The notes: generated by a model not told the origin, from the sequence alone. Shown: positions 1 to 12,049, numbered from the stretch's first letter. The stretch is DNA of 64,000 nucleotides from Melitaea cinxia (GCF_905220565.1 NC_059398.1:992001-1056000), one strand, 5' to 3'. Made by a program: numbers and translations.

Positions 1-14
1 AGTACATTTTTAAC

Positions 15-300
15 TGAGGTAGAGCACAGCAGGAATTATCCTGCTCAATATCTGAAGCAGCCTGACTGGGGAGGTAACTTGACCTTACAGAAGATCGCAG
101 CTAAATAATACTGCTTTCAGAAACACATCCTGTGGTGAGTAAAATGATCAGAGCACGTGGGGGGGAAGGGGATCGGGGGTATGGTCGGCTACGCGCTTGA
201 GATGCTTCTTGTGTTGCAGGGGTTAATAGGCTACGGTAATCGCTTACCATGTGGCTAGACGTACGCTTGTTTACCAACCTAGTTGTATAAAAATAAATGT
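15..300 (+). repeat. RepB, A-tailed short repeat, near full length
   Basis: Copy of a roughly 280-bp dispersed repeat found about 14 times in this window. The plus-strand form starts near ctgaggtagagcacagcagg, passes through a conserved block acagaagatcgcagctaaat and a second block gctacggtaatcgcttacca, and ends in cctagttgtataaaaa. The A-rich right end suggests a retroposed, SINE-like element. I see no tRNA-type A/B box in it, so its origin is open. Confidence 0.75.
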
Positions 301-744
301 TACAAAATTCAACTTCACGTGTTAAAGTTACCAATCAAAATTGCATGGCAATATTATTTAAGTCTTCAGACAAATCTAAACAGATCCTCTTCAAACGATA
401 TAAAGTCTAGATAAAGAAAGAAAACAGCACATTACATACTTTTTTACAATTTTATCTGATTTTAAAAACCGTTCGATGTGATCAATTGTAGCGCACGTAT
501 GAACAATGAATTCATTACTTCACATGTCTTGGTCGCTGGGTATTAAGCCGGAAAGCCTTAGACAGATTAATCAATTTCTATAAACATACGGTGTCGCCAC
601 GTTACAGTGAAAAGTGGGACTGACTATTTAAAATAACCGATAGTCGTCCAGTGTTCGAATTATGAATAATTGAAATAATAAGTTTGAACATTATTAAGGT
701 TCTGTTGTCAAAGACAATACTTCTATAATAATAAACAAAAGAGT
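301..744. other. AT-rich spacer, nothing recognised
   Basis: No open frame of interest, tandem array or repeat that I can match elsewhere in the window. Confidence 0.5.
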
Positions 745-1080
745 ATATATCCGTGTGTGGCAAGTACATGGTAGTGTGTGTAATGTTTTTTTTTATTGAT
801 TTAATTTATTTTTTATGCAAAATAAATAAAAATATTAGGATTTTGCGCTCCTTCTCTATATAAACTATACTTGATTATATTTTACATCAGGCTATCCTTG
901 TCTGGCCCAGACCTGGTCCCGATAGAGCTTGCCGAATCAGGCATGCCTTATTCTATCTCGATCCGGTCCAGATACATGATCTGGTTGAGCCTGACTTTTT
1001 TCTACTCGGGTATAAGTGAGCGAAATTTCATACTCCCTACGCACAATTTTCGAAAAAAGGGTACAAAGTTTTTACTTTAC
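745..1080 (-). repeat. RepG, copy carrying a ~145-bp extra segment
   Basis: Read on the minus strand this matches the plus-strand copy at 6,712-6,900: both contain gaaatttcg, then cacttatac, then tttatatagagaaggag, then ctaatattt and a tacacacacta run. In this copy about 145 bp (roughly 865-1,010) lies between cacttatac and tttatatagag, absent from the other copy. It is either an insertion here or a deletion there. The short open frame over it has no recognisable product. Confidence 0.6.
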
Positions 1081-1293
1081 TAATAAATAAAATAATATAT
1101 AGATGAGCTAAGTAAACTAAATAATCATTATCAACAAAAAATTGTTTTAATTTTATATTTCTACTACTATGAACTTCTTAAACGTGTAGATTAAAAAAAT
1201 GTAGTTGTTATTGGAGTTTTTCTTAATTAAACTCTCTGCAGACTTGCAATAACTTTAATCGGCGTAGTATTATTAATACAATTGTGTCAGTTG

Positions 1294-1411
1294 GTTCAGC
1301 CTATTACAGTCCACTGCTGGACATATACCTTCCCAAGTTCGCGCCAGACAGGTTTTCCGCAATCCTCATCCAGCCAGCGGCAATCTTACCTAGATCGTCG
1401 GATATTTGTAT
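1294..1411 (-). pseudogene. RTE-type LINE ORF2 C-terminal remnant
   Basis: Minus-strand reading gives DLGKIAAGWMRIAEN, the conserved C-terminal stretch of RTE-clade ORF2, then a frame slip. The DNA continues through a block close to ggcctatgtccagcagtggac and ends ataggctga, as in the better copy at 58,650-58,835. It is a 3'-end fragment, disabled. Confidence 0.8.
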
Positions 1412-1910
1412 GTAAACTATAAAAATTAAATTCGTAAAACTAAAAAAAAAATGGCATTTTATGAGATCGTAAAATAAGATAATAATGATAATATTTTTAA
1501 TTTCTCTAAGTCCGATAAATCGCACATTTGCTGTGAACCCTACGTAAAGCGTACAACACATCTGCCTAGTAATGAAGTTTGCTTCCTATAGACTTATGGC
1601 ACAATGATGTGTGCGCTGTTAAAAAATAAACTTATACATAATTATAACGGTCGTTGATTAATGAAACTTCGCGGTAAATAAGATAATAATTACAATTACG
1701 AATGGGTTTTCATTTTTAATTACTTGAACCATCTATTAATAGCACTAAATTAACTTCAAGGCATTACATAGTTTATATGTTCGATTTGTAATATTTTTTT
1801 TATATTGATTTGTACTATGTTGGGGTTATTTCATTGAAGTTTTAATAGCTTTTTATATATATGCTTTATTTTATTTGTAGGTATATTAATTGTAATCGAG
1901 GTAAGGATTC
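1412..1910. other. AT-rich spacer, nothing recognised
   Basis: Poly-A/T runs and short frames only. Confidence 0.4.
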
Positions 1911-2152
1911 GCTGAGGTAATAGCAGGAAAGTTTCTGCTCAAAATATGGAGCAGCCCGACTGGAATATTACCTCGACCTGATAAGATTACAGCTAACTAA
2001 TACTGTTTTCAAGCAGTGTTGTGTTTCTGTTGGTGAGTAAGGTGTCCATATAGGGTCGGCAACGCGCTTGCGATGCTTCTGGTGTTGCAGATATCTATAA
2101 GCTACGGTAATCGCTTACCATCAGATGGAGCGTATGCTTGTTTGCTGACATA
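1911..2152 (+). repeat. RepB copy, diverged
   Basis: Shares the RepB blocks agcagcccgactgg, acagctaactaatactg, gcgcttgcgatgcttctggt and gctacggtaatcgcttacca, in the same order as the copy at 15-300. Confidence 0.75.
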
Positions 2153-2382
2153 AGATATATTCAGCTGTTGAAAATCAGGAGCAGTCTGATTGAAAAAGTA
2201 CATTAATTTTATAAGAAATCAAAGCAACAAAATACTTTTTTCAAATGTGTCTTATGTAAATTTTAATTGATGAAAGATATAAACTCCTGTAATTAATTTG
2301 ATGAACTTTAATTATACAAAATAAAGAAAAAAGAAATAAATAAAAATATTCTTTAGTTTGATAATTAGGATATTTACCAGTG

Positions 2383-2610
2383 ACTAGGCCGTTGGCGCAA
2401 TTTGTAGTGGCCCTGCTTTCTGTTCCGCGGGTTGAGAGTCCGATTCCCTGAGCTTGAGTCTGGGTGTAATATTTGTATTTATTATGTAATATATCTATGT
2501 ATATTAATAAAAATAAAGCTATTTAGCTATAACAGTCATTTTGTACCTATAATACATGTATTAAGTTGCTTACCGTAGAAACAGGCAACCATGTGTGTAT
2601 ATTAAAAAAA
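2383..2610 (+). repeat. SINE A (tRNA-headed), full-length copy
   Basis: Begins with a tRNA-like head: A-box-like ccgttggcgcaatttgtagt and a decayed B-box gagagtccgattccc. It continues through gagtctgggtgtaatattt and ends near ttaagttgcttaccgtag plus a short tail. The same order of blocks occurs at 28,303, 21,215 (reverse), 34,055/35,766 (reverse, split) and 61,800 (reverse). The head is too decayed for a functional tRNA. Confidence 0.8.
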
Positions 2611-3984
2611 TATATATTTGAGATTACGAGGCGACTGGCGAAATTAACTCCAATCGTTCCTAATGAAAGATTGACGGACAACGCACTAAGCAACGGGTTA
2701 TTATCGAGTACGGGCATAAATCGAAATAAAAGGACCGAACAAGTATTGCAATGAATTATCGGAAGTCATAACTCAAAACGTGTACCGTCAAGACGCACTC
2801 CGTCATCTCGCTGAGATGATACTATTGTAGGGTCGCATTGCTAAAGATTACACGTTACGACTATGCAGGTGTTTTAGTTGCCGCAGAAATATGAAAAGCG
2901 AGGATTCGAAGTTTCTTTTGAAGCCTATTTGAATAAAGATATTTTTGATTTTGATTTTTACTGATCAAAACAACAAAAACACAAATTAATCCCCTATTTT
3001 ATCACTTGAAGGATAGATACTATTTATTCATTTTTAATCACTAGTCCAAAAATTAAGTTATATGCTTCTAATTTAAAAAAAAAAACCACAATCAGACTGA
3101 CTGTATGATATACACAAACTTTCAACCCCTATTTACCGCCTTAGAGGTATAATTTTTTAAAATCTATTCTTATCGAAAGTCTAGTACAAAAAGTGTATTA
3201 TTTGTAACACGAAAAATGATAGACACACATACCAACTTTGTCGAGTCCTTAGACCACCTTAATCCAGTCCTGTCACAGAATTTGTTCTTAGCGACCGTTT
3301 CCTAATTACTAGCTATCTTCCTGCCACTAGTATTATGGTTATTTAACTATTAATAAATAAATAAATAAATAAATAAAAATAAAAAGGGCCTTTATCTGAC
3401 CTTACTACATTTCATCTTTGAAACTATTATTATTATATAGTTTTCCTAGTTGTTATATATTTAATTTTACTTATACTAAATTAGGTATTTGATTTATTTA
3501 AAAGGTTGAGTAAGGACCTCCTCCAATGATGCCAACATCTCTCTGTCCTGTGCTATTAGCCACCACTTTAGGCCAGCAAGTTTTTTTTATATATATAGTA
3601 TTAACCATATCACTTAGTAAATAGTAAAGTTCCGAGATCACCTAGTACTTTTCTGTCAAACTCCTTATATGCGACAGAAAATAAATAAATAAAAGTCCTT
3701 TAGGGATTTACGATATTCAGATAAATAAAAGTTGTCTAATAATAGTACACCTGTGCAAGTACAATGGAAACAGCGTGTAAGTCGCAAGTAGAAACATCGT
3801 CAAGACGGTAGGTCCATACCGCCGGTGGCAGTTACGGCGAGTTCAGACGCTACCTGCGGTTCAACGAACTTACCTTTATGGTGAATTTATTTGCTATGCT
3901 TGTATTAGAATAAAAAATAAGAGATGCAAATATTACGGTGTTTGATAGGCGTAGTATGTTAGTGTTCAACATCTAATATATAAA
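2611..3984. other. Spacer with LINE-tail traces and an (AAAT)n run
   Basis: Around 2,900-2,965 the sequence gaagcctatttgaataaag followed by atttttgattttgattttt resembles a lepidopteran LINE 3' end. A short AAAT microsatellite sits at about 3,350-3,380. Nothing else recognised. Confidence 0.35.
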
Positions 3985-4290
3985 ATTCTCGTGTCGCGGT
4001 GTTTGTAGTTAAACTCCTCCGAAATGGCTTGATCAATTCACATGAAATTTTATTTGCATATTGGTTAGGCCTGAGAATTGAACAACATTTATTTTTCATC
4101 CCCATAAATGTAAGGGTAGTCCACTCCTATTTTTTTTTTAAATTTTTAGATAAATTATTTATTTTTTATTTTATTATGATTTGGCGTTGAAAAATACATA
4201 CAACCCTAAATTTTCACCCTTCTACCATCCACCCCTATTTTTAAATAGCGTTTAGCGACAAGACAACGTTTGCCGAGTCAGCTAGTAATT
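3985..4290 (+). repeat. Dispersed retroelement-like repeat with cagctagt end
   Basis: Starts near attctcgtgtcgcggtg and ends gccgagtcagctagt. The same kind of end (cagctagt, or ctagctg in reverse) flanks several other fragments here (26,190-26,215; 29,008; 40,180; 47,918; 59,262). The coding frame inside is not recognisable. Confidence 0.5.
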
Positions 4291-4439
4291 ATATATTTAT
4301 ATGTGAAGGTTAAGATGTTTGTCTCCTTTTTTAGAAAAAAACCTCACAATAACTCCACATAAATTTATTATATATCATTTTATAGATAATTGCTTGCTCT
4401 ACCGGCATCAAGAACTAATAATTTTATTATTGTTTTTGA

Positions 4440-4617
4440 TTTTGTATATTAATTGATTATTAAACTTTTGAAACAATGTCAACGGTCGGCAATACCACAT
4501 GACACGCACCACCTATCGATTAAAAAAAATCATCCAAATCGGTCCACCCAGTAAAAGTTATGAGGTACATACATAACAAAAAAAAATCTCCAGCTTCGAA
4601 GTCGGTTAATAAAAAGA
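4440..4617 (-). repeat. RepE fragment
   Basis: Contains aaatcggtccacccagtaaa and ttcgaagtcggtta, blocks also seen in RepE copies at 62,610-62,945 and, in reverse, at 58,970-59,255. Confidence 0.5.
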
Positions 4618-4657
4618 TGGCCTAAATGAGTAGTCTGTTGACTACTCATTTAGGCCA
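4618..4657. repeat. Perfect 18-bp-stem hairpin
   Basis: Arm tggcctaaatgagtagtc (4,618-4,635), loop tgtt, then the exact reverse complement (4,640-4,657). It lies at the edge of a RepE fragment. It may be a terminal hairpin or the junction of two repeats. Confidence 0.85.
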
Positions 4658-5159
4658 CTTGATAGTAAAAAGCTACTGACATCAATGGACATTGGTAATT
4701 TACTCGAGGGATTGCAGAAGTGTTGAAATGGTACACGTAGTCTGATAACCCCAGAATTATAAGGCTAAGGGAAAATATTAGGAGGAAGGCCATTGCACAG
4801 TGTGTGAGAACACAGGAAAATTGTGTGCAAAGCTCGTACAGCGAATGCAAACTAGACATTCAAATGTCCAAGGAGGTTTTATAACACGCTAAATTATTGA
4901 GTGTTACTCATACGACAAAAAGGCCTACCTTTTTGGCTTTTCTTGGCGTTTTCCTTTTCCTTATACATTGTAACTAAACTATTCATAGATCCAAAACGAT
5001 TTACTGATAACAATGAGCAGCTGAAACCTATAAAATAATAACATTAAAAGACACCCTAAAGTACCTTGAGATAAATTTAAATAACAATACACTTATATAA
5101 AACCTTTTTAAACATTTAATATCATCGAAATCTCACATACAATCAGTTTTAAAATTAGC

Positions 5160-5300
5160 AGCTCTGTAACCCACGTAGCGTTATCCAATTAGGGGCTCGT
5201 AATTACTCGGGCCGCCCCGCCAATGAAGAATAGACGCCTGATCGATTCAGTGCGCCCGCGCATGTGCCCGCAAATTGTCTGATTGATTTTTTATTGGCAC
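5160..5300. other. GC-richer block, possible conserved non-coding element
   Basis: Contains tcgggccgccccgccaatg and cagtgcgcccgcgcatgtg followed by homeodomain-like attgattt and gcattaattgag. It is distinctly more GC-rich than its surroundings and matches none of the repeats in the window. Function is inference. Confidence 0.3.
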
Positions 5301-5527
5301 TGCATTAATTGAGTTTTTGCCTTTTGTTGTTTTGCTTCGGATTAAATTAAAGGGCTGATAACGCTGCCTCATGAAATATCGCTCTGATTTTTTTTTAATT
5401 GTGTTGAGATTCTTTGAGATGGTCTTATGACGTCACTATCAAGAATGTTTTATTTTAAGATGCCTAGTTTTTGTTCACCAATTTACACTGAATAAGAATT
5501 TTGTTAACGTTAAGATTTTTTTTTTTC

Positions 5528-5585
5528 ACAGAGCGGCAAATAAGTTTACAGTACACCTGATGGTAAGCGGTGATACAGCTTATGG
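5528..5585 (-). repeat. RepB fragment
   Basis: Short stretch with cggcaaataag and acacctgatggtaagcgg, the reverse of the RepB A-tail side. Confidence 0.5.
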
Positions 5586-5779
5586 CCACTTACAACGAGC
5601 AAACACCGATCCCACTACGCTTTCATTTTTATTTTTTTTAAACCTAATTTGAAATATTTCAAGTTAAGACATTATAATTATTATAAAACTAAAATTAAAT
5701 TAATACCTGCTAATGTCGTATATTGAGTATGAAATGGCACGTTGTTTTAACTCAATCGCGAATTGTGAGTTCTACAAAA

Positions 5780-6015
5780 CGTTTGGTTATATATTTGTAT
5801 CACCAGCGGCTATTGGATTAATCGATTTATTTTTAACCATACCAAGAGTGGTACCATGATAAGGAAACCAGGATCTGATGATGGAATCCCAGAGAACTCG
5901 AGGGAAACCCTCAAAGATCGTAGTGACGACTAGTGCGTTTGCTAATTTTTTTCGTTGTATTACTTGTCGATGTAATTTAAGTCGGTATTTTTCCTTTGCG
6001 AGCAAACACAATTAT
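5780..6015 (+). repeat. RepE copy
   Basis: Shares ccatgataaggaaaccagg, the segment atcgtagtgacgactag, and the end tgtcgatgtaatttaagtcgg ... gcgagcaaacaca with 9,500-9,835. Short frames on both strands over this block are by-products of the repeat. Confidence 0.65.
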
Positions 6016-6424
6016 GTCATTACTATATTGCTATTTTTTGTAGTAGTTATAACGTATTAGGTTTAAGCAATTGAAATAATTTGTCAATAAATAATGTATT
6101 TACATTAATTATAGCGGAATAAATTCCAAGTTTTAGATTCGGTCCGGTTTTCTAATAACAAAAGTGTGGGTATTTTCATCATTTTGAAAGTTTACTTGAC
6201 TTGTAGCTTATGTAATTTTTTTTTTAATATTTACGCGAATTTCACCCATTATAATGATACAATTTTTCGGATTGTAACCATGTTTACGGGAGGATGGTTT
6301 CTGTAAAGTATTCGAAACGTCGGGCAAGTAAAAAACCCAATAAACCGCGATTAAATTCGAAAAAGCTGTTACATTATAATTGTAGCTTATGTGATAAATT
6401 TCAATATTTTTAATACAACTAGGC

Positions 6425-6690
6425 GGTATACATGCGAAACGTCCACCGCGTGATAAGCGATTACCGTAGCTTTTAGACGGCTGTAATACCAGAAGCATCG
6501 CAAGCGCAAGCTAACCCTACCCTCAATTCCCTTCAGTAGCTCTGGTTATCTTACTAACCACAGGAATAGAACACTGCTTGAAAGCAGTATAATTTAGCTG
6601 TGATCTTCTGTAAGGTCGAGGTACTCCTCCAGTCGGACTGCTTCAGATTTTGAGCAAGATATTTCCTGCTGTGCCATAACTCAGCAATCC
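6425..6690 (-). repeat. RepB copy, near full length
   Basis: Reverse-orientation RepB: gtgataagcgattaccgtag, taccagaagcatcgcaagcg, ctgtgatcttctgtaaggtc and ttcctgctgtgcc follow in order. Confidence 0.75.
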
Positions 6691-6711
6691 TCTATATATT
6701 AATACGTTATG

Positions 6712-6900
6712 TAAAAACTTTGTACCCCTTTTTACGAAAATGGCGCTACCGGAGGAGTATGAAATTTCGAACACTTATACTTTATATAGAGAAGGAGTGC
6801 AGAATGCTAATATTTTATTTAATTATGCATAAAAAATACATTAAATCGATAAAAAAAAACATTACACACACTAACATTTATTTGACACACACACACGTAT
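6712..6900 (+). repeat. RepG copy without the extra segment
   Basis: Colinear with the reverse of 745-1,080 but lacking that copy's central ~145 bp. See that entry. Confidence 0.6.
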
Positions 6901-7282
6901 ATGTACTATTTTGTGTAATGTGCAAACTCCTGATTTAAATTAATTATGGTCGATTTTCGACCACTTTGTGACTACTAGTATTTAATAAATTACTGTATTT
7001 AATTACAAGTTATTTTCGTTCTGTATTATTACATTCTAAGCGGTCAATGAGCCGTGAAACCTAAGCTGGACCCTTGTACTCATAATTACGTACTTAACAG
7101 TTGATGGTGGCACGTATCACATTGTTGCATGCTAATTCAAGTGACTGATATAAAGAAATATACTGAATATAATTAAAAATATTCGTTTTTTATATAACCG
7201 AAAATGAATATAGCAGTTGAGTAAGTAGTAGGTACTAACTACTAGTACTTATTTAGTTGACACTTAAAAATTAATAATTATT

Positions 7283-7652
7283 GATTATAAAATGACGCCG
7301 CGTTGGCGCAACGGTTACAGCCATTGATTGTATCTGTTGCGCTGGCGGTTGCGGGTTCGATCCCCGCACATGACAAACATTTGTATTGGCCGTGCAGGTG
7401 TTTGCCGTGGTCTGGGTGTTTGTGCAGTCCTTTTGGGTCTCCCCACCGCGCCTCGGAAAGCACGTTAAGCCGTCGGACCCGGTTGTTATCATGTACGCCT
7501 GATAGCGATCGTTACTCATAGTAGCGAATATATCCGCCAACCCGAATTGGAGCAGCGTGGTGGATTAAGCTCTGATCCTTCTCCTACATGGGGAAAGAGG
7601 CCTATGCCCAGTAGTGGGATATTACAGGCTGAAGCATAGCGCGATTATAAAA
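7283..7652 (+). mobile_element. SINE C, full-length recent copy with 10-bp target duplication
   Basis: The element body spans about 7,293-7,642 and is flanked by the direct repeat gattataaaa (7,283-7,292 and 7,643-7,652). Its tRNA-like head has A-box-like cgttggcgcaacggtta and B-box gcgggttcgatcccc. The middle carries ccgtggtctgggtgtttgtg and tgatagcgatcgttactcat. The 3' end reads gaggcctatgcccagtagtg and attacaggctga, closely matching the end of the RTE ORF2 fragment at 58,650-58,835, so an RTE LINE is the likely mobilising partner. The open frames over it are not genes. Known lepidopteran SINEs (for example the Metulj type) have this layout; the exact family name is not something I can confirm. 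Confidence 0.88.
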
Positions 7653-8469
7653 CTCATAATACTTAGTAACAAAGGGAATAAATAGCTTGATCGAATACTC
7701 AATAGTTGTGAAGCAATATCCTTAATTGTTTAATTGTTTTTTGTTCGTACACACGAGGAGTAATAAGTAGTAAATAAAAACGTGGAGTAAAAGCCAGGGA
7801 CAACAAACTACAATTACAAAAACAAAATGTTTTTAGGAAGGTATAATACTAAAAAGGTAATTTAGGTTTTAAGAAACCCGGATAGACATTTTTTATTAAA
7901 TGAAATTAAGCGAAGTACCTTAAAACATTTAAGGGACATTTTATAAAACGCAATTAATAGTTAATCTTACAGTTGGTACTAAGTGAGCTTCGGCATGCAT
8001 AGAAGTCTCTCATTATACGTTGACAAGTTGTTTTATAATATTTATGAGGTGGAATCAGCAGTTAATTTAGTTAGTACAGTTTGTTGGCATCAAAAAGGAC
8101 CGCTAATTCGTCTGACCTTTACCTCGACACCTGTCGGACCACACAGGAATACGCCACCCGTCCCAAGACAAGTATCAGCATGCTGTATTGATTATTATAT
8201 TTATATTTTCTTTTTTTTTTCTTCAAATATTTTTCGAGAAGTTTCGATTTGAGCTGCATTTCTTATTAATATTAAAATTACGTCAGTTTAAAAGTTGTTC
8301 TGTAAATTTAAACACTTTTAAATGATATTTGTTATTCGTTCGTATGTTTTCTAACCAATGATTGATACTCTTTCTAATCAAATGTATATTTTTTCTTACT
8401 CTAGTACATATTTTTGCAATTATTTATAAGTTGTTTAAAGGGTAGAATACGTAGTCGCCATTGGGATAA
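7653..8469. other. Spacer, nothing recognised
   Basis: AT-rich. A mildly GC-richer patch at about 8,090-8,185 gives an 89-codon open frame with no recognisable motif. Confidence 0.35.
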
Positions 8470-8590
8470 ATTAAATTAGTAGGGTCTGCAACACGCGCTT
8501 CTATTGTTGCAAGCGTCCACTATAGGCTATCGTAATCGCTTACCATCAGGTGAGCCGTACCCTTGTTTGTCGACCTAGTTGTATAAAAAA
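8470..8590 (+). repeat. RepB fragment (3' part)
   Basis: Contains the blocks ggctatcgtaatcgctt, accatcaggtgagccgtac and cgacctagttgtataaaaa. Confidence 0.65.
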
Positions 8591-8917
8591 GCTAGATTTT
8601 ATCATTTCATTGCGAAGATATCTGCTATCTATAACATTTCGCGCAGAGCATCTGTCTTAAGTTCCTTTTCAAAAATGTCAACAAATTAACCCGTCTAGTT
8701 TATGACAGCCTGGTAGAATGATTTCTTTATTCATTTCTTAAAAGGTGCGTTTTTAAATTGTGACCTTTTTTAAATTGAAAACATAATAATAAATAACTTT
8801 TTATTAAAAGTGAGGCACATGACAATCAAACAGCACGTAAACAACCTTAAAGTCACTTAACTATACGGAAGATGTGCTCTTATTATCTTTACCTTTCAGA
8901 AGATACACCCAATTACT

Positions 8918-9058
8918 AGCCAGAGCTCTTGGCGAGGGTCGGGGTAGAGTCGGAAAGCGCTTGCGACGCATTTGGTGTTGCAGGCCTCTTAGGTAGCCGC
9001 TTACCATCAGGTGGGCTGTACGCTTGTCTGGCACCCCAGACATATAAAAAAACCTTTG
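8918..9058 (+). repeat. RepB fragment (3' part)
   Basis: Contains gagctcttggcgagggtcgg, gcgcttgcgacgcatttggt and accatcaggtgggctgtacg, ending in an A-rich tail. Confidence 0.6.
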
Positions 9059-9499
9059 CCTAATATCAAGGCTTGTGTCGATATTAAATTCAAATATTAA
9101 ATATAGTTCTTTCAAATGGTTCAGAAAACAAAAAGTACATAATAATTTTTTACACTATCAATTCCTATGATGGCTAAGAAAATATTTTATAAATTCAGAC
9201 AATAAATTAACACCTACAGATGTGTTAAAGTTATACTGTATGCAAAAACCTTTATTAAATTTAATGCCTAGGTAGCCTGACGGCACACCGTGAGACAGTC
9301 GCGGACACTGATGGACGCAGCTGACGCGGAACTGCTCTGATTATATTTACGATCAATTAACCGACGTGTTGGAACGTTCTAGAAACTTGAGGAAGAAATA
9401 AAGAGGGATATTCTTTAGTTTTTATACTACATTGTATGAATATGTTCGATGAATTTGTTTGATTGCTGTTTGTGTAAATTAAGAATGAAGTAATTTTTA

Positions 9500-9835
9500 T
9501 CTAACCGACATAAAAAAAGGAGGAGGTTACTCAATTCGACCGTATATATATATGTATATTTATGAATATTAGGCGTTAATTTCGTTGTTTATGAACCGAT
9601 TTTGATAATTCTTTTTTTGTTGGAAAGGAGATATCCCAAGTGTGGTACTATGATAAGGAAACCAGGATCTAATGATGGGATTCCAGAGAAATCGAGGAGA
9701 ACTCTCGAAAATCGTAGTGACGACTAGCGTGTTTGTTAATTTTGTTCGTTTACTTACAATGATATATGGGATTACTTGTCGATGTAATTTAAGTCGGTTT
9801 TTTTGTTCGCTAGCAAAACAAGCAAAAAAATAACA
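9500..9835 (+). repeat. RepE copy, long
   Basis: From ggaggaggttactcaattcg through accgattttgataattct and atgataaggaaaccagg to tgtcgatgtaatttaagtcgg. Colinear with 58,970-59,255 at the left and 5,780-6,015 at the right. No open frame of note; classification unknown. Confidence 0.65.
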
Positions 9836-10555
9836 ATTATTACTTATTGTGTAATTTTAAATAGGCTACGGAATATCACGATATACGTACCTAATAAATC
9901 GGGGAGTTAAGCGTAAACAACCTCAACAGCCAAAACCCAAGGGAAAGTAAAGTGAGATGTCTAGATTTATCGTAAAAAATGCAAATATCTGCACGGCTAT
10001 TTGAATGATTGTGTTTTGTTTCAAGTGTTCTGATGATGTGAGTTTGTATGAATTAAACAGTTTTTTTTTTTTTTGTGTACGTGTGATTAGTATTTGACTC
10101 TATTAGTCAAGAATGGACCGTTCAGTATAAGATGTTTATTATTATTATTATTATTATTTATATAATGTTATGTCCACAGGCTTATAATGGCTGTGCTTTT
10201 GTCATTCCGATTTTTAGTTTTGTTAGTGATCGTTTACTTGGCACACTACTGCAGCTTACATTATTTAAGAAAACTAATTATGCTATCTTAGTATCCCTAA
10301 TGCAGACGTGAGCCCACCGACCAAAATTATGCTAACTTAATTGATATCTTACATGCAAAAAGACAGTTTTTTTTATTTTAATATTGTTTTTTTTTTCTCT
10401 TTTCATTATATTGCGCCTTATCTTAATTATTATTGTCATTAGATGTTTATTATTTATGACTATCGTGTTGACTAACATAGTCGTTGCCAGTGCCGGATTA
10501 AGGTAACTTGATGCTCTAAGCAATCTTCCTTCCTTCCTTCCTTCTTATCCTTAAT
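9836..10555. other. Spacer with (ATT)n and (CTTC)n microsatellites
   Basis: ATT repeats at about 10,137-10,157 and TTCC/CTTC repeats at about 10,527-10,545. Nothing else recognised. Confidence 0.5.
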
Positions 10556-10818
10556 TTTTTTTTTATATCACTAGTTCGGCAAACAAGCGTACGGCTCACC
10601 TGATGGTAAGAGATTACCGTAGCTTATAGACGCCTGCAACACCAGAAGCATCGCAAGCGCGTTGTCGACCCAATCCCCAATCCCCAGGAGTTCTGGTCAC
10701 CTTACTCACCGACAGGAACACAATACTGCTTGAAAACAGTATTATTTAGCTGTGATCTTCTGTAAGGTTGAGGTACTACCCCAGTCGGGCTGCTCCTCAG
10801 TTAATATGCTGCCTACCT
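10556..10818 (-). repeat. RepB copy, near full length
   Basis: Reverse-orientation RepB with gcaaacaagcgtacggctca, cctgatggtaagagattacc, gcatcgcaagcgcgttgt and ctgtgatcttctgtaaggtt, ending in a cctacctcag end. Confidence 0.8.
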
Positions 10819-12049
10819 CAGTTAATTGATCTACAAAGAATTAATTGAAAAATAAATGTGAATACGTATCATTTAAAACGCGCGAAGTTTGAAATTGCTT
10901 TAACTTTCGTGGGCTCCTTTTTTTCTCCGTCATCTCTGGTGCCCCCTAGATGGGATGTCCTAAGCAATTGCTTAAATAGCTTATAGGCTAATCAAGGACT
11001 GGTCGTAGCTCCAGCGACAATATGTTTTTTAAATTTACATGATTTGTAAATAAATAACAATAATACGTCATTATGGGAATCAAAGCGTCAATGACCGTGA
11101 CGAGAAAAATGTCGAAAGAATAAATAAATACTTATTTATAATCAACTAAGTATTTTATACATTTTATCTTCTCTCGATAGTGTTTTAATTGGTCATCGAT
11201 TTATTTATATCGTAATAAAATATTTTAAATAATTGATATCGGGGGGACATACATGAGATATCAAACTAAAAATAAAAAAATTACAAATAAATATTATTAT
11301 TCATAAATTATCAAAAATAAATTTAAATAAATATGTAAAAAAGTGTTTTAATAATTTAATCAATATATGTAGCGCATGTCATATAATCATATTAATATTA
11401 TAAACTCATGTGCATAATTTTTGCCGACTCAAATTATGCCAAGTTACATAAAAATCATGACAGACAAACATGAAAAGATTTTGACTTCAGCATCGATTAA
11501 ACAGTATCCCGCCTATTTTCTCCTGTGAGAATTGAATGTTTTGATTTTTAGCGTATTTTTCTTTATTATTCTATTAATATAGTGTTATGTTTCGTAGACT
11601 TTCATGTGCCTTTTTATATCGGTTATATGGTTATATTAATATATAGCCCAGTAACTAACGGGCGGTAAGCAGCGTCGTAATAATACAGCTTTATTAGAAC
11701 CCATTAGGAGTTAGGTTTACAATTAGTTTATAGAGCCTTAGAAATACCTCATAATTAAGAAAATTAATTATTCATATTTATTCCGTTATAAATTTAGTAA
11801 TTTGTTTAAAAAAGCTTATTAGTTGATGTTATAAAATTGAATAAATCATTTATGATCGAGCTTATACGAGGCCGGTCGGTAATGAGAGGCGTTTACACGG
11901 AAGCGAACAGCAAAATAGCGTGATGGCGGCTGTAACTCATCAATCTACTACAAACTAACACAGGACACCCTCGATGTACACCGACTCGCCGTGGATACGA
12001 TATTTCGTTACAGACTAATATATGTTATATTCATAATTGCAAAAAAAAA
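10819..12049. other. AT-rich spacer with one ATGGCGGC block
   Basis: Mostly low complexity. Around 11,880-11,965 a GC-richer patch carries ATGGCGGC (11,923-11,930), a motif that recurs across the window (see findings). Confidence 0.35.

Noticed and set aside
7293..7400. Possible functional tRNA genes at SINE heads (7.3, 30.1, 56.2, 2.4 kb)
   Set aside because: A- and B-box-like words are present, but the acceptor stems and cloverleaf do not form and each is continuous with a SINE body.
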